The position numbers and the translations under genes were made by a program. A model generated the notes under the pieces. The model was not told the origin of the DNA. It saw only the letters and a list, made by a program, of their open reading frames with translations, and searched no databases. This document shows positions 1 to 9,171 of a stretch of DNA of 64,000 bases, piece after piece. Every line of letters begins with the position of its first letter. Position 1 is the first letter of the stretch. The DNA is from Facklamia miroungae. GTDB taxonomy: Bacteria > Bacillota > Bacilli > Lactobacillales > Aerococcaceae. The stretch is taken from contig NZ_JAAXPS010000002.1 in NCBI RefSeq assembly GCF_012396555.1, forward strand, positions 124,001 to 188,000. Direction: 5' to 3'.

Positions 1-719
1 CTTGCTTGTTCGACTGCGATCCAATCATCTTCATTAAATATTTCTAAAAGAATCTGAATAAGGATCGCTTCTTCCTTGAAGATCATTTCACGGAACTCTA
101 ATTCAAATTGTCTAAATGATTGAATGGTTTTTTCAATATTAGCATTCGGCAATTTTTTGACTAATTCAAACGTAGTATCATAAAGTTTTCGAATTTGATC
201 ATCCACTCCCCACATCACTTTTGGCGGAGCATCATGGCCATATTTCTCCATAATTGGAAATAAAATTTCTTCTTTACGTATATAATGTTTTTTAAATTGA
301 CCAAGCAAAAGCATTTGCCTTTGTAACCCTTGAATTAGTCCTAGATCCCAATGGGAAGAATCAGTTTCTTTCAAGGCCTCAAATAGACGCTTAATTCGCA
401 ATATAGCTGCTTGAAGGGCTATGTTTTCTTCTTTGAAGATTTTGACTGGGTGGCCTGGTAATTCGAAATCAGCTCTTTCATTTTGATCAATGGAACCTTT
501 GAATAGGTTAGCATGTACATTGCAAAGTGACATAACATCTTCAAAAGATATTCCTGATCCTTCAGAAATAAGTTCTTGTTCCATGAGAGAAATTTCTATT
601 GCAGATACTCCTGTAAAATGTTGATTAAATTCTTCTTGAACACTCGTTGGATCAGCACCGTGGTGTAATTTAATCAAAATATCTCTTAAAATATTAATTT
701 TATCTTTTGATTGGGGCAT
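1..719 (-). CDS. DUF438 domain protein, hemerythrin-like (partial, C-terminus outside window)
   Basis: This frame is open from an ATG at 719-717 to the window edge, so only about the first 239 residues are visible. The start MPQSKDKINILRDILIKLHH and the following segment ending near residue 70 fit the DUF438 domain. A helical segment follows with the pattern FKKHYIRKEEILFPIME, a hemerythrin-type H/E iron-ligand pattern. Family members usually end in a PAS domain, which would lie beyond the window. Such proteins are common in anaerobes and are thought to sense or bind redox ligands or gases; no specific role is established here. It lies 4 bp downstream of the DUF1858 gene, a frequent pairing, so the two are probably one operon. 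Confidence 0.8.
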   Translation of the reverse strand, partial: MPQSKDKINILRDILIKLHHGADPTSVQEEFNQHFTGVSAIEISLMEQELISEGSGISFEDVMSLCNVHANLFKGSIDQNERADFELPGHPVKIFKEENIALQAAILRIKRLFEALKETDSSHWDLGLIQGLQRQMLLLGQFKKHYIRKEEILFPIMEKYGHDAPPKVMWGVDDQIRKLYDTTFELVKKLPNANIEKTIQSFRQFELEFREMIFKEEAILIQILLEIFNEDDWIAVEQA

Positions 720-723
720 TTTT

Positions 724-963
724 TCACTCCTCTTCTGTATCAATTACTTCATAGCCATTCCATTGTAATTTTTGTATGATTGAATCGATTGGGACATTGA
801 TTAATTTAGCGCCTTTTTTGATTGAAGTTAACCGTCCAACTGTCGCTAACATTTTTGGGTTTGCTAAAGGTGTAAAACCTATTTCAACAAGCAAATTTAA
901 CAAATCCGGACGACCTTCAACAGCTTGTGAAACGGGTTGACTTATATTTACTTGGTTATTCAA
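724..963 (-). CDS. DUF1858 domain protein
   Basis: A 79-residue protein containing the DUF1858 pattern: ISQPVSQAVEGRPDLLNLLVEIGF followed by a glycine- and lysine-rich turn. These small domains precede or are fused to DUF438 proteins and are also found in hybrid-cluster and redox proteins; their biochemical role is unknown. The start appears to be TTG at 963-961, with an AAAGGAG sequence about 10 bases upstream. The stop is TGA. I see no reason to read it as selenocysteine, because the next gene begins 4 bp later and the product already has family length. Confidence 0.75.
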   Translation of the reverse strand: MNNQVNISQPVSQAVEGRPDLLNLLVEIGFTPLANPKMLATVGRLTSIKKGAKLINVPIDSIIQKLQWNGYEVIDTEEE

Positions 964-981
964 TGACTATTAGCTCCTTTC

Positions 982-1437
982 CTATTTTATCTGCGATCTT
1001 TTATTGAGATGATATTTATAGGTGTCCATAGCTGAATCGACAACAAAGACAGCTAGTCCAATCGCTAGTGCAGTGACTAAAGCCTGGTAGAAGGATTGGC
1101 TTGCTGCGATCAGGTTATTCTCCATAAAATATTCGGCTGTTTCATATATGGCAACACCTGGAACATAAAGAAAGAAAGCAGGAATGTAGAAGACATTAAC
1201 GACCGTTTTAAATTTACGCGCCATCCACTGTCCCATAATGCTGACGATAAGGCTGCCAATAAAGGTCGCAATAAAGGAGTTTGTAAGGTTTAGGACAAAT
1301 AAATAAACTGCATAAGAAACTAATCCCGGTATGCCTGCCCAATAAATGAAATTGCGGGGGGCATTCACATTAATTGCAGCAGCGACAGTTGCAAGATAGC
1401 TGGCAACGAGTTGTATTATTAATTGCTTTAATTCCAT
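982..1437 (-). CDS. Threonine/serine exporter family, small membrane subunit (ThrE C-terminal half, DUF3815)
   Basis: A hydrophobic protein of 151 residues with about four or five predicted membrane segments and the conserved 'AA-NVNAPRNFIYWAG-PG' stretch of the YjjB/ThrE C-terminal domain (DUF3815). It works with the DUF1212 protein encoded just upstream; the reading frames overlap by 10 bp, so translation is likely coupled. Together the two halves make a split ThrE-type exporter, which in corynebacteria is a single fused protein that exports threonine and serine. The actual substrate here is not shown by the sequence. Confidence 0.85.
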   Translation of the reverse strand: MELKQLIIQLVASYLATVAAAINVNAPRNFIYWAGIPGLVSYAVYLFVLNLTNSFIATFIGSLIVSIMGQWMARKFKTVVNVFYIPAFFLYVPGVAIYETAEYFMENNLIAASQSFYQALVTALAIGLAVFVVDSAMDTYKYHLNKRSQIK

Positions 1438-2219
1438 AAGTTAATCACCCCATAAGAAATTGCTAAACCAATCCCAACACCTAAAGCTAAACTTAAACCT
1501 TCTTTGATAGCATCTACTAGCCGTGTAAGGCCTGTGGAATAATCACCGTGAAGTAAGTCGCGAATTCCGTTGGTAAAAGCTGTGCCCGGATATAGCGGCA
1601 TTAAAGTAGCTCCTATAACAATATTTAAATTAAAGTTGTTTGTCACATAGAGATGAATGATCGGTAAGACAAAGGCTAGTGAACTTGTCATTAATACGTT
1701 GACAGCAAAGCGATTGAGGCCAAAATCATCCTCCGATAATTTAAAAAATAAGATCATAATAGTAGGAATAAGAGCAATTACAAGATCCCCTAAACCACCT
1801 TTTAATAAGATGACATACGACATAATCAAAAGAATAGTCCAAACAAATTGACTATGAGTTGAATATTCTTGATTTTGGATGTTATTTAATTGACTGTATG
1901 CAAGCTGCGGACTAATCTTATTATCTAAAAGTTGATAAACAATCTGATTAACTTGATGGATGATGCGCATGTGGTTTTTGCGGTTTTTGACTCGGACAAT
2001 AATGGTGCTTCCTGTCGGGCTCTCTTCTATAAATTGACTATCTTGTAATGTTAAGAAGAGGCCAGAAGCAGAAGAAAAAACGGCAGGTTGATCAAATTTA
2101 CTGAGGGAGAGGATCTGTGTAACAGTCCGTTCAACCCGATATCCTTCAGCTTCTGATTGGATCAAGAGGGTTCCTGCTAGCGTGGCCAGTTGAAGAATAA
2201 GTTTTTCTTGTTTGTCCAT
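1428..2219 (-). CDS. Threonine/serine exporter family, large subunit (ThrE N-terminal half, DUF1212)
   Basis: 263 residues from the chosen ATG at 2219, which sits 7-8 bases behind an AAAAGGGG Shine-Dalgarno; an ATG six codons earlier (2237) lies in front of that site and is less likely. The N-terminal soluble part matches the YjjP/DUF1212 domain (LATLAGTLLIQSEAEGYRVERTV, then a serine-rich turn). It is followed by about five membrane spans with the family motif PLYPGTAFTNGIRDLLHGD. It is the partner of the DUF3815 protein downstream. Likely role: export of threonine/serine or related amino acids. Confidence 0.85.
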   Translation of the reverse strand: MDKQEKLILQLATLAGTLLIQSEAEGYRVERTVTQILSLSKFDQPAVFSSASGLFLTLQDSQFIEESPTGSTIIVRVKNRKNHMRIIHQVNQIVYQLLDNKISPQLAYSQLNNIQNQEYSTHSQFVWTILLIMSYVILLKGGLGDLVIALIPTIMILFFKLSEDDFGLNRFAVNVLMTSSLAFVLPIIHLYVTNNFNLNIVIGATLMPLYPGTAFTNGIRDLLHGDYSTGLTRLVDAIKEGLSLALGVGIGLAISYGVINLWN

Positions 2220-2331
2220 AGCTGCACCCCTTTTCATTTTGTTTATTATAGCATAATCTTACTAAATGAATAAAAGGTCTAATCAGATAACTTGGACGGA
2301 TCATGTTACAATATCAATTAGAGGTGATGAT

Positions 2332-3267
2332 TTGAAAATTTCAAAAATTCAAGTTCAAAAAAAGAATAAACAACGCTATTCAATTTATATAGATGACCAA
2401 TTTGCTTTTGGTATTGCTGAACCTATTTTAATTCAATTTGCGATCAGAAAAGGAATGGATGTCAATGAAAAAGACATAAAAAAATTTTTAGAAGCCGAAT
2501 TTCATTATAGTTTTTATCAAAAAACACTTAATTACCTCTCTTATGGTCTGAAATCTGAGCAAGAAATTCGTGAGTACCTTGCTAAATTAATCAATGAGTC
2601 TCAAAAGGATAAAAAAGAAGAACGGGAAGATCTGACAGTAGAATCTGATTTAAGGTCTAATCAAATCCGGACCAATTCTACTTCAGTTCAACAAAAGCCA
2701 TTTAATTATGCTTCTTTTGAAGTTTCAGAAATCTTAGTAGAGCAAATAATTGCTAAATTAAAAAAGCAAAACTTAATCAACGATTTAACATACGGCCAAG
2801 CATATGTTCGAACACAGGCATCGATCAATCGTAAAGGCCCTAGAAATATTGCCTATGAGTTAAAAGCTAAAGGATTAAATGAACACTTAATCGAGGATGC
2901 TCTCAATGAATATCCAGAAAGTCTACAAAGGGAAAATCTACAAATCCTAGCAGATAAGTTTATTAAAAGTAAAAAAAGACTAGCACTTGCTATGCAAAAG
3001 ACAAAACTCTATCAACATCTAAATCAGAAAGGCTATGATCGAACCTTGATTCAAAGCTTTTTAGATGATTATGAGATCGAAGTCGATCAAGACCTACAAG
3101 CGGACTTACTCGACTTGGAGGGCCAGAAGTATTTTAGAAAACGGTCAAAAAAATTAAAGGGCTATGAATTAAGACAAAAGCTTTTTTTAGACTTAAAACA
3201 AAAGGGTTTTGATTATGATGCCATTCAAAATTGGTTAGCTGATAATGAATCAATGCTAGAGGAGTAA
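2332..3267 (+). CDS. recX: Recombination regulator RecX
   Basis: The protein consists of repeated three-helix RecX modules (for example 'IIAKLKKQNLINDLTYGQAYVRT' and 'KGPRNIAYELKAKGLNEHLIEDAL'). RecX binds inside the RecA filament groove and modulates recombination and the SOS response. I choose TTG at 2332 as start (311 residues) because it follows GAGGTGA directly; the longer reading from 2266 would begin upstream of that ribosome-binding site and of an extended -10 (TGTTACAAT, 2304-2312). At 311 residues it is longer than most RecX (about 260 in bacilli), with a charged insertion near residues 85-125. mutY follows 20 bp later, making a small DNA-maintenance operon. Confidence 0.85.
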   Translation: MKISKIQVQKKNKQRYSIYIDDQFAFGIAEPILIQFAIRKGMDVNEKDIKKFLEAEFHYSFYQKTLNYLSYGLKSEQEIREYLAKLINESQKDKKEEREDLTVESDLRSNQIRTNSTSVQQKPFNYASFEVSEILVEQIIAKLKKQNLINDLTYGQAYVRTQASINRKGPRNIAYELKAKGLNEHLIEDALNEYPESLQRENLQILADKFIKSKKRLALAMQKTKLYQHLNQKGYDRTLIQSFLDDYEIEVDQDLQADLLDLEGQKYFRKRSKKLKGYELRQKLFLDLKQKGFDYDAIQNWLADNESMLEE

Positions 3268-3287
3268 GTTAGAAGTGAGGTGGTTTA

Positions 3288-4469
3288 ATGAGTGAAGAAA
3301 GTAATAATTATCTAAATTGGTCTTTCCAAAAGATACATAAATTCCGTAAAACGGTATTAAATTGGTATGATCAAGAAGGTCGTGACTTACCTTGGCGAAA
3401 AAGTAAAAACCCCTATCATATTTGGGTCAGTGAAATCATGTTACAACAAACACAGGTGAATACGGTTCTTCCTTATTATGAGCGTTTTATCACTGAACTG
3501 CCTACGATTGAGGATTTATCAGTTTGTCCAGAAGAAAAACTTCATCAATTATGGCAAGGGTTAGGGTATTATTCAAGAGTGCGGAATATGCAGAGTGCTG
3601 CTAAACAAATTATGACTGACTATGATGGGATTATGCCGTCAAACATGAAAGATTTATTAAGTCTTAAGGGGATTGGTCCATACACGGCAGCAGCTATTGG
3701 TTCGATAGCTTTTGGATTAGTAGAACCAGCAATTGATGGTAATTTAATGCGCATCACAGCTAGGTTGTTTGAAGTGGAAGAAGATATTAGTCAAGCAAAA
3801 AACCGTATCGTTTTTAAAGAAATTCTCGACCGTTTAATCGATCCAGAACGCCCTGGTGATTTTAATCAAGCCTTGATGGATATTGGTGCTACCATCATGA
3901 CACCAAATAATTATCGACCAGAAAATCATATTTTAAAAGATTTCGATCAGTCTTACCAAAATCATACCAGTCATCTTTATCCCGTAAAACGCAAAAAAAC
4001 CAAGCAAATTGAGCAGGGATGGCTGGCTTTTGTTATCCAAAATGAAAAGGGAGAAATTTTGATGCGGCAGCATCAAACCGGTGAGTTGTTGGTCGGATTG
4101 TGGCATTATCCATTAGTAGCTTTTGACCTTTTATCTTTAAAAGAGGCAAGTGAAGCACGAGATGCTTTTGTTTATACTTATTTAAAGCATGACCAACTTG
4201 TTGCAGAATCTCTAACGGATCAATTTAGGCAATACTTTATTCCTCAAATTGATAATTTAAAAGCTACTGTGAAACATGTCTTTAGTCATCGGATTTGGCA
4301 GGTTATGATTGTTCCCGTCAATCTCAAAGACAGCGGATACCAATTGCTAGAACAACTTCATGTAACGGATACAAGTTTTCAATGGGTGGCCAAAGATGAA
4401 ATAGAGCAGCTGGCGTTATCTTCTTTACAAGTTAAATTATTCGACTTAGCGAATAAAGTAATTAGATAG
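3288..4469 (+). CDS. mutY: A/G-specific adenine glycosylase MutY, Fe-S cluster motif absent
   Basis: 393 residues. The glycosylase domain has the HhH-GPD motif (LSLKGIGPYTAAAIGS...VEPAIDGN) with the catalytic Asp, and the N-terminal RDLPWR and EIMLQQTQV signatures. A NUDIX-like domain for 8-oxoG recognition begins near residue 240 (GWLAFVIQNEKGEILMRQ). It removes adenine opposite 8-oxoguanine. Where standard MutY has Cys-X6-Cys-X2-Cys-X5-Cys after 'ALMDIGA', this protein reads TIMTPNNYRPENHILKDF with no cysteine. The only cysteine in the protein is near residue 78. Clusterless MutY is a known natural form in some lactic acid bacteria, so the gene is probably functional. Confidence 0.93.
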   Translation: MSEESNNYLNWSFQKIHKFRKTVLNWYDQEGRDLPWRKSKNPYHIWVSEIMLQQTQVNTVLPYYERFITELPTIEDLSVCPEEKLHQLWQGLGYYSRVRNMQSAAKQIMTDYDGIMPSNMKDLLSLKGIGPYTAAAIGSIAFGLVEPAIDGNLMRITARLFEVEEDISQAKNRIVFKEILDRLIDPERPGDFNQALMDIGATIMTPNNYRPENHILKDFDQSYQNHTSHLYPVKRKKTKQIEQGWLAFVIQNEKGEILMRQHQTGELLVGLWHYPLVAFDLLSLKEASEARDAFVYTYLKHDQLVAESLTDQFRQYFIPQIDNLKATVKHVFSHRIWQVMIVPVNLKDSGYQLLEQLHVTDTSFQWVAKDEIEQLALSSLQVKLFDLANKVIR

Positions 4470-4516
4470 CGACTTATATCATTAACGAAGAGAAGGAATT
4501 TATCACAAAAATCTAA

Positions 4517-4552
4517 AGACTCCGATCAAGAAATTAAACTTGAGCGGAGTCT
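4517..4552. terminator. Bidirectional terminator between mutY and the FMN reductase gene
   Basis: A hairpin with a 14-base arm (AGACTCCGATCAAG) and its near-perfect complement, loop AAATTAAA. The minus strand has a T-rich run after it, the plus strand only a weak one. It separates two converging genes. Confidence 0.6.
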
Positions 4553-4581
4553 CTAGTTATTCACTAAATTTTTATAAATGA

Positions 4582-5148
4582 CTAAAAATCGTAGGTATCA
4601 TCTTCTTTTTGACGTTTTAGTTCCATCGCTTGGCTGAATAGTAAAGTATCTTTGATTAAACCGTCTATACGATAGTGAATGTTCTTATTAATAATTTCAC
4701 CTTGGTGATAGTCTGCTTCCTCAATAAAAACATAAGAAGGTATAACCATTGCTTTCATATAGGAAAGAATAGGTTTTAATTGATATTCGGCAATTAAATA
4801 ATGTTTTGGACTGCCTGCTGTGATGACCATCCCAACCGTCTTATCACGTAAAGCATTTTGTGGCAATAGGTCGAAGATATTTTTAAGAGTCGCTGGAATG
4901 GATGCTTGGAAGATAGGACTTCCAATAATTATAGCGTCAGCTTCCATGATAGCTCTGGTTACATAGGCACTGTCACCGGTAAGTTCAACATAGTGATGAC
5001 CATCTGCAAAATCAATTGTCTTTTCAGCTAGATCGATTAGTTCCACATCAAAATCGGGATAATTCGTACTAACAATTTCATAGGTTAAATTCATCGCAAT
5101 TCGAGTTTTATTTCCCATTTTTGAACCAGAAAGTAAAACTAATTTCAT
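4582..5148 (-). CDS. NADPH-dependent FMN reductase family protein
   Basis: 188 residues with the flavodoxin-like fold signature: LVLLSGSKMGNKTRIA at the N-terminus (phosphate loop), GSPIFQASIPATLKNIFDLLP in the middle (flavin loop) and VITAGSPKHYL later. Members of the SsuE/azoreductase family use NAD(P)H to reduce FMN, which is then supplied to a monooxygenase or to quinones. Its start overlaps the stop of the luciferase-like gene (TAATG), so the pair is translationally coupled. This suggests it supplies reduced flavin to that enzyme. Substrate unknown. Confidence 0.82.
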   Translation of the reverse strand: MKLVLLSGSKMGNKTRIAMNLTYEIVSTNYPDFDVELIDLAEKTIDFADGHHYVELTGDSAYVTRAIMEADAIIIGSPIFQASIPATLKNIFDLLPQNALRDKTVGMVITAGSPKHYLIAEYQLKPILSYMKAMVIPSYVFIEEADYHQGEIINKNIHYRIDGLIKDTLLFSQAMELKRQKEDDTYDF

Positions 5149-6281
5149 TATTCCACTTCCTTCGTAAGTTTTTGCACATTTTCTCTAAATTGCATGTGGT
5201 CAGTTGGTTCGATTTGATCCGCATTTTTTTGGCCTGTGTAACGGCGAATGGCAGGTAAAATATCAGCTTCTAAGAACTCTAAGTTCTTCATCAAATTGGC
5301 GAAAGGAATACCTCCAAAGTCGATTTGAGCGACATAACGACTAATGCCAAAGGTCTCATATTGGTAAAGGATCTTTTCAATAATTTCTTGTGGACTACCA
5401 ATATTGAGAATATCATTGAGATTTTCAGATTGAGCAAAGGCACGTTTAGGAAATGCTTGGCCATTTGAGAAAGTAAATCCTTTTGAAATGAATGTATAAG
5501 CTTCTTGTCTTGCCTTTTGAGAAGTCTCTGCTACATATAACATACCGGCAGTCGCTACAGGGAAATCTTGACTTTGATAGCCACTTTCTTCTAAAGCCTC
5601 ACGGTAAGCTTGAATGTTTGCTAAATGAACGTCAACGGGTCCAGTTAAGTGGGCTAAGAAGATTGGCGCTCCTTGACGTCCTGCCTGGATAGCAGAAGTA
5701 CGATGACCGCCAACGGCACGCCAAATAGGAAGCTTACGATTTTGGTAAGGTCTAGGTAAAATAGAGGCATTTTTCAATGGGGCTCTAAACTCTCCTTCCC
5801 AATTAATAATCAGTTCTTCATTGATTTGGCGTAAGAGGTCAAACTTTTCTTCGTATAATGCCTCATAATCACGCATATTATAGCCTAATAAATCAAAGAG
5901 TCCAACTCGTGAAGCACGGCCAGCAATAATTTCCATCCGACCTTTAGAAATCAGGTCGAGAGTGGCAAAATCTTCAAAAATACGAACTGGATCGGAAGTA
6001 GAGACAATGGTAGCTGCTGAAGAAAGTTTGATCTTTGATGTTGCTTGGGCAATTGCTGCTAAAATTACCGTGTGGGCTTGACTCGTGAAATAGGGCTGAT
6101 GACTTTCGCCGACACTAAAAAGATCTAAACCGGCTGCTTCTGCTTCAATTCCGTACCGAATAATCTCATTCACTCTTTGTTCTTGAGAAATACGTTCTCC
6201 AGTTAGTGGATGGGGGACATGATCACCCAAAGTGTAAATGCCAATTTCTAAAGGGTGGCTAAGGGAAGAGGAAATAGTCAT
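5148..6281 (-). CDS. LLM-class flavin-dependent oxidoreductase (luciferase-like)
   Basis: 377 residues forming a TIM-barrel of the bacterial luciferase family. Typical elements are EIGIYTLGD, GLDLFSVGESHQPYF, AATIVSTSDPVRIFEDFATLDLISKGRMEIIAGRAS and LPIWRAVGG. These enzymes use FMNH2 (or F420 in other phyla) with O2 or an organic substrate; the substrate cannot be told from sequence. The gene is coupled to the FMN reductase downstream, together a two-component flavin system. A TATAAT on the minus strand at 6318-6313 is a plausible -10. Confidence 0.85.
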   Translation of the reverse strand: MTISSSLSHPLEIGIYTLGDHVPHPLTGERISQEQRVNEIIRYGIEAEAAGLDLFSVGESHQPYFTSQAHTVILAAIAQATSKIKLSSAATIVSTSDPVRIFEDFATLDLISKGRMEIIAGRASRVGLFDLLGYNMRDYEALYEEKFDLLRQINEELIINWEGEFRAPLKNASILPRPYQNRKLPIWRAVGGHRTSAIQAGRQGAPIFLAHLTGPVDVHLANIQAYREALEESGYQSQDFPVATAGMLYVAETSQKARQEAYTFISKGFTFSNGQAFPKRAFAQSENLNDILNIGSPQEIIEKILYQYETFGISRYVAQIDFGGIPFANLMKNLEFLEADILPAIRRYTGQKNADQIEPTDHMQFRENVQKLTKEVE

Positions 6282-6485
6282 TATTAGCTTCCTTTCTTAT
6301 TTGTTTTCTATCATTATACCATTTTAAGAAATTTGCGAAAATAGTCGTCTGCATTGATAGAGAAGGGTTTCTTTAGCTAAAATGAAATTAGCTCCCATAA
6401 AGACAAAGGAGTATGATATAATATTTTAGGAAAAGTTGATAGCCAAATGGCTAATTTATTTACACAATAGAAAGTAGGTTCAGTG

Positions 6486-7031
6486 ATGAAGCAGCCCAGA
6501 GAAGGTGAATTCATTACTGTTAAAAGTTATAAACACGATGGTTCATTGCATCGAACATGGCGTGACACAATGGTCTTAAAGACCAGTGAGCAGTCCATTA
6601 TAGGATGTAATGATCATACTTTAGTGATCGAATCAGATGGTCGTCGGTGGGTGACACGAGAAGCTGCAATTGTATACTATCATCAACATTTTTGGTTTAA
6701 TATTGTAGCGATGATTCGTAAAAGAGGTGTCACTTATTATTGTAATTTAGCCTCGCCATATGTGATGGATAAAGAAGCATTAAAATATATTGATTATGAT
6801 CTCGATATAAAAATGTTTCCGGATGGTGAGAAACGATTATTGGATTTAGATGAGTATGAGGTGCATAGCAGACGTTATAATTACCCAGTCGAAATTGATC
6901 GGATTTTGAAATATAATATTCAAGAATTGGTTCGATGGATTGAAGAAAAGAAGGGTCCTTTCAATCCTGCCTTTATCGATATTTGGTATGAACGCTATTG
7001 TCAATTATCACATCGCAAACGTTATAAATAG
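6486..7031 (+). CDS. ntdp: Nucleoside tri-/diphosphatase Ntdp (DUF402)
   Basis: 181 residues matching the DUF402 family as found in Staphylococcus and Bacillus (YgaC/Ntdp). Characteristic stretches are [41 protein letters not shown]-like, and the acidic metal-binding [15 protein letters not shown]. Ntdp hydrolyses nucleoside tri- and diphosphates with Mg2+. I start at ATG 6486, not the GTG one codon earlier, because of the spacing from AAGTAGG. An extended -10 (TGATATAAT, 6414-6422) lies upstream. It is monocistronic, closed by a terminator. Confidence 0.88.
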   Translation: MKQPREGEFITVKSYKHDGSLHRTWRDTMVLKTSEQSIIGCNDHTLVIESDGRRWVTREAAIVYYHQHFWFNIVAMIRKRGVTYYCNLASPYVMDKEALKYIDYDLDIKMFPDGEKRLLDLDEYEVHSRRYNYPVEIDRILKYNIQELVRWIEEKKGPFNPAFIDIWYERYCQLSHRKRYK

Positions 7032-7072
7032 TTAATGGTAGAATTCACTGAGAGAGAAATTTTGTGTAAAAT

Positions 7073-7115
7073 GCAATAGAGGCGATAGAAGATCGCTATT
7101 CTATTGCTTTTTTTT
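7073..7115 (+). terminator. Rho-independent terminator after ntdp
   Basis: GCAATAGA...TCTATTGC outer stem, CGAT...ATCG inner stem, then eight T. The longest open reading of the next gene would start inside this terminator (TTG 7104), which argues for the later pullulanase start. Confidence 0.93.
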
Positions 7116-7142
7116 AAAAATAAAGATGAGAGAGTGAAGGGT

Positions 7143-9026
7143 ATGTATACAGAAGAGAGGCTTAAAGAACTAGATCAAATGGCATATTTAGGTTCATTAG
7201 GAGCTATTTATGTTCCTGAAAAAACACTGTTTAAAATTTGGGCACCCACCGCTCGAACCATTCACTTAATCGTTTTCGACGGTTATTATGGCCGAGTTAA
7301 AGAAACGCTACCCATGGAAAATCAAGAAGGGGAAGCCCTTTTTCAGTTAGAATTACTAGGAGATCAGCACGGTACGACTTATCGTTATCGTATTTTTTTC
7401 AATGATGGCAGTACTACAGAAACCATTGATCCTTATGCTAAAGCTTGTACTGTTAATGGCAGAAGGTCTGTTGTTGTCGATCTAGCAAGAACAAATCCAG
7501 AACAATGGTCTAAGAGGATGCCAGCTTTTCCTGATGATGAGGCAATGATTATTTATGAGGTTAATATTCGTGATTTAACGATCCATCCTGATTCAGGCGT
7601 TAGTTATAAAGGTGGATATTTAGGCTTAAGTCAAGCAAATACTCAAAATCAAGAAGGATATGCCACAGGATTGGATTACCTTAGTGAATTAGGAGTTACT
7701 CATCTTGAGTTTTTACCTTTTTTTGATTTTGATTCAATAGATGAGACCTTTGAGCAACCAAATGAATATAACTGGGGATATGATCCTTATAACTATAATA
7801 TTCCTGAGGGTTCTTATGCAACTGATCCTTATGATCCGGTAACACGAATTAAAGAACTTAAGCAAATGATTCATGCGCTTCACCAAAGGGGTATCCGAGT
7901 GATTATGGATGTCGTTTACAATCACGTTTATCAAGTAGAGAATCACCCATTTCAGTTAACCGTACCCCATTATTATTTTCGTTATGATCAATCGGGACAG
8001 TTAACTAATGGCAGTGGGGTTGGAAATGATACCGCATCTGAACGCATTATGATGCAACAATATATGATTGATTCGGTTGTATACTGGGCAAATGAATTTC
8101 ATATCGATGGTTTTCGTTTTGACTTGATGGGATTGCATGATCAATCAACCATGCAAAAGATTCGACAGGCCCTTGATCAAATTGATCCGAGTATCTTTAT
8201 CCTAGGTGAGGGATGGGATATGAGTAGTCCGATTCCAGCTGATGAAAAAGCCAATTTAAATAATGCTTTTAAAATGCCTAGAATAGCTCAATTTAATGAT
8301 GGAATCCGAGAGGCTATAAAAGGGAATGATTTTAATCCTGAAGCACGGGGGTTTATTAATGGAGCTTGGTATATGGAAGAACCTCTAGTTAATAATTTTC
8401 TAGCTCGCTATGATTCAGAAAAATTTAACAATCCAAAGCAGGTCATTCAGTATTGTGAAGCACATGATAACTATACACTTTATGATCGCCTTATGATGGC
8501 CGATCCATATCATTTACCCGAAATCATTATAAAGAAACAAGAGTTAGGATTAGCTTTAGTGATCTTAGCTCAAGGTATTCCCTTCATTCATGCAGGACAA
8601 GAATTCCTAAGAAGTAAGCAAGGAGTTAGGGATTCATACAACCGCCCAGATTCGATCAATCAAATAGATTGGTCCTTAATGACTCAGCATCGCAAGACTG
8701 TCGAGTATGTAAAAGGTTTAATTCAGTTAAGGAAAGAAGAACCACTTTTACGTCAAACAAGTTACCAAGCATTGCATTGTTCGACAGAGGTTATTCAAGC
8801 TTCAGATCAAATCATGGCTGTTCGCTATGCTGGTGAAAAATATGATCTCATCCTGATGTTTAATGGGGGAGAAGAATATGCGCATTTCAATGTTCCTTTG
8901 GGCAACTATACAATGCTAGTATATAATGGCATCGTTGATAATGAGGAAAAAGAATATCTAAATCAAGTTAAATCGATTAATTTACTCCCTTATTCAACAA
9001 CTGTTATTAAACGCTTAAAGAAATAA
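7143..9026 (+). CDS. pulA: Type I pullulanase
   Basis: 627 residues; intracellular (no signal peptide). A CBM48-type N-terminal domain (FKIWAPTARTIHLIVFDGYY) precedes a GH13 barrel with the type I pullulanase signature YNWGYDPYNY near residue 215. Catalytic residues: Asp in GFRFDLMGLHD, Glu in ILGEGWDM and Asp in CEAHDNYTLYDR. It cleaves alpha-1,6 branches in glycogen or limit dextrins, releasing maltodextrins. ATG 7143 follows GAGAGAGTGAAGG; the longer upstream reading is in the terminator of ntdp. It is monocistronic, with a terminator at 9056-9089, and no other glycogen gene is in the window. Confidence 0.92.
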   Translation: MYTEERLKELDQMAYLGSLGAIYVPEKTLFKIWAPTARTIHLIVFDGYYGRVKETLPMENQEGEALFQLELLGDQHGTTYRYRIFFNDGSTTETIDPYAKACTVNGRRSVVVDLARTNPEQWSKRMPAFPDDEAMIIYEVNIRDLTIHPDSGVSYKGGYLGLSQANTQNQEGYATGLDYLSELGVTHLEFLPFFDFDSIDETFEQPNEYNWGYDPYNYNIPEGSYATDPYDPVTRIKELKQMIHALHQRGIRVIMDVVYNHVYQVENHPFQLTVPHYYFRYDQSGQLTNGSGVGNDTASERIMMQQYMIDSVVYWANEFHIDGFRFDLMGLHDQSTMQKIRQALDQIDPSIFILGEGWDMSSPIPADEKANLNNAFKMPRIAQFNDGIREAIKGNDFNPEARGFINGAWYMEEPLVNNFLARYDSEKFNNPKQVIQYCEAHDNYTLYDRLMMADPYHLPEIIIKKQELGLALVILAQGIPFIHAGQEFLRSKQGVRDSYNRPDSINQIDWSLMTQHRKTVEYVKGLIQLRKEEPLLRQTSYQALHCSTEVIQASDQIMAVRYAGEKYDLILMFNGGEEYAHFNVPLGNYTMLVYNGIVDNEEKEYLNQVKSINLLPYSTTVIKRLKK

Positions 9027-9055
9027 TTAAATAGTCAAGGTCTTTTAAAAATTAA

Positions 9056-9089
9056 CGCAAGGGTGGGTAGCTATCCTTGCTTTGTTTCT
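9056..9089 (+). terminator. Terminator after pulA
   Basis: GCAAGG...CCTTGC stem followed by TTTGTTTCTT. Confidence 0.7.
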
Positions 9090-9108
9090 TATTATTCAAG
9101 TGTAGCTT

Positions 9109-9137
9109 TTGACATTTGACAACACATAGTGTAAATT
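9109..9137 (+). promoter_or_regulatory. Promoter of the glmS ribozyme transcript
   Basis: TTGACA (9109-9114), 17-base spacer, TAAATT (9132-9137). A second overlapping TTGACA is at 9116-9121. Transcription would start about 30 bases before the ribozyme. Confidence 0.65.
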
Positions 9138-9171
9138 AAATGAGCTTTCAGAAAAAAATAGGAGGATTAAA

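Noticed and set aside
724-726. Sec read-through at the TGA of the DUF1858 gene
   Set aside because: The product is full length and the next start codon is four bases away, with no hairpin and no Sec family.
7734-7946. Minus-strand frame inside pulA and similar long opposite-strand frames (9984, 11553, 36130, 41217, 53416, 57897)
   Set aside because: They lie entirely inside strongly supported genes, lack ribosome-binding sites and have low-complexity or unlikely compositions.
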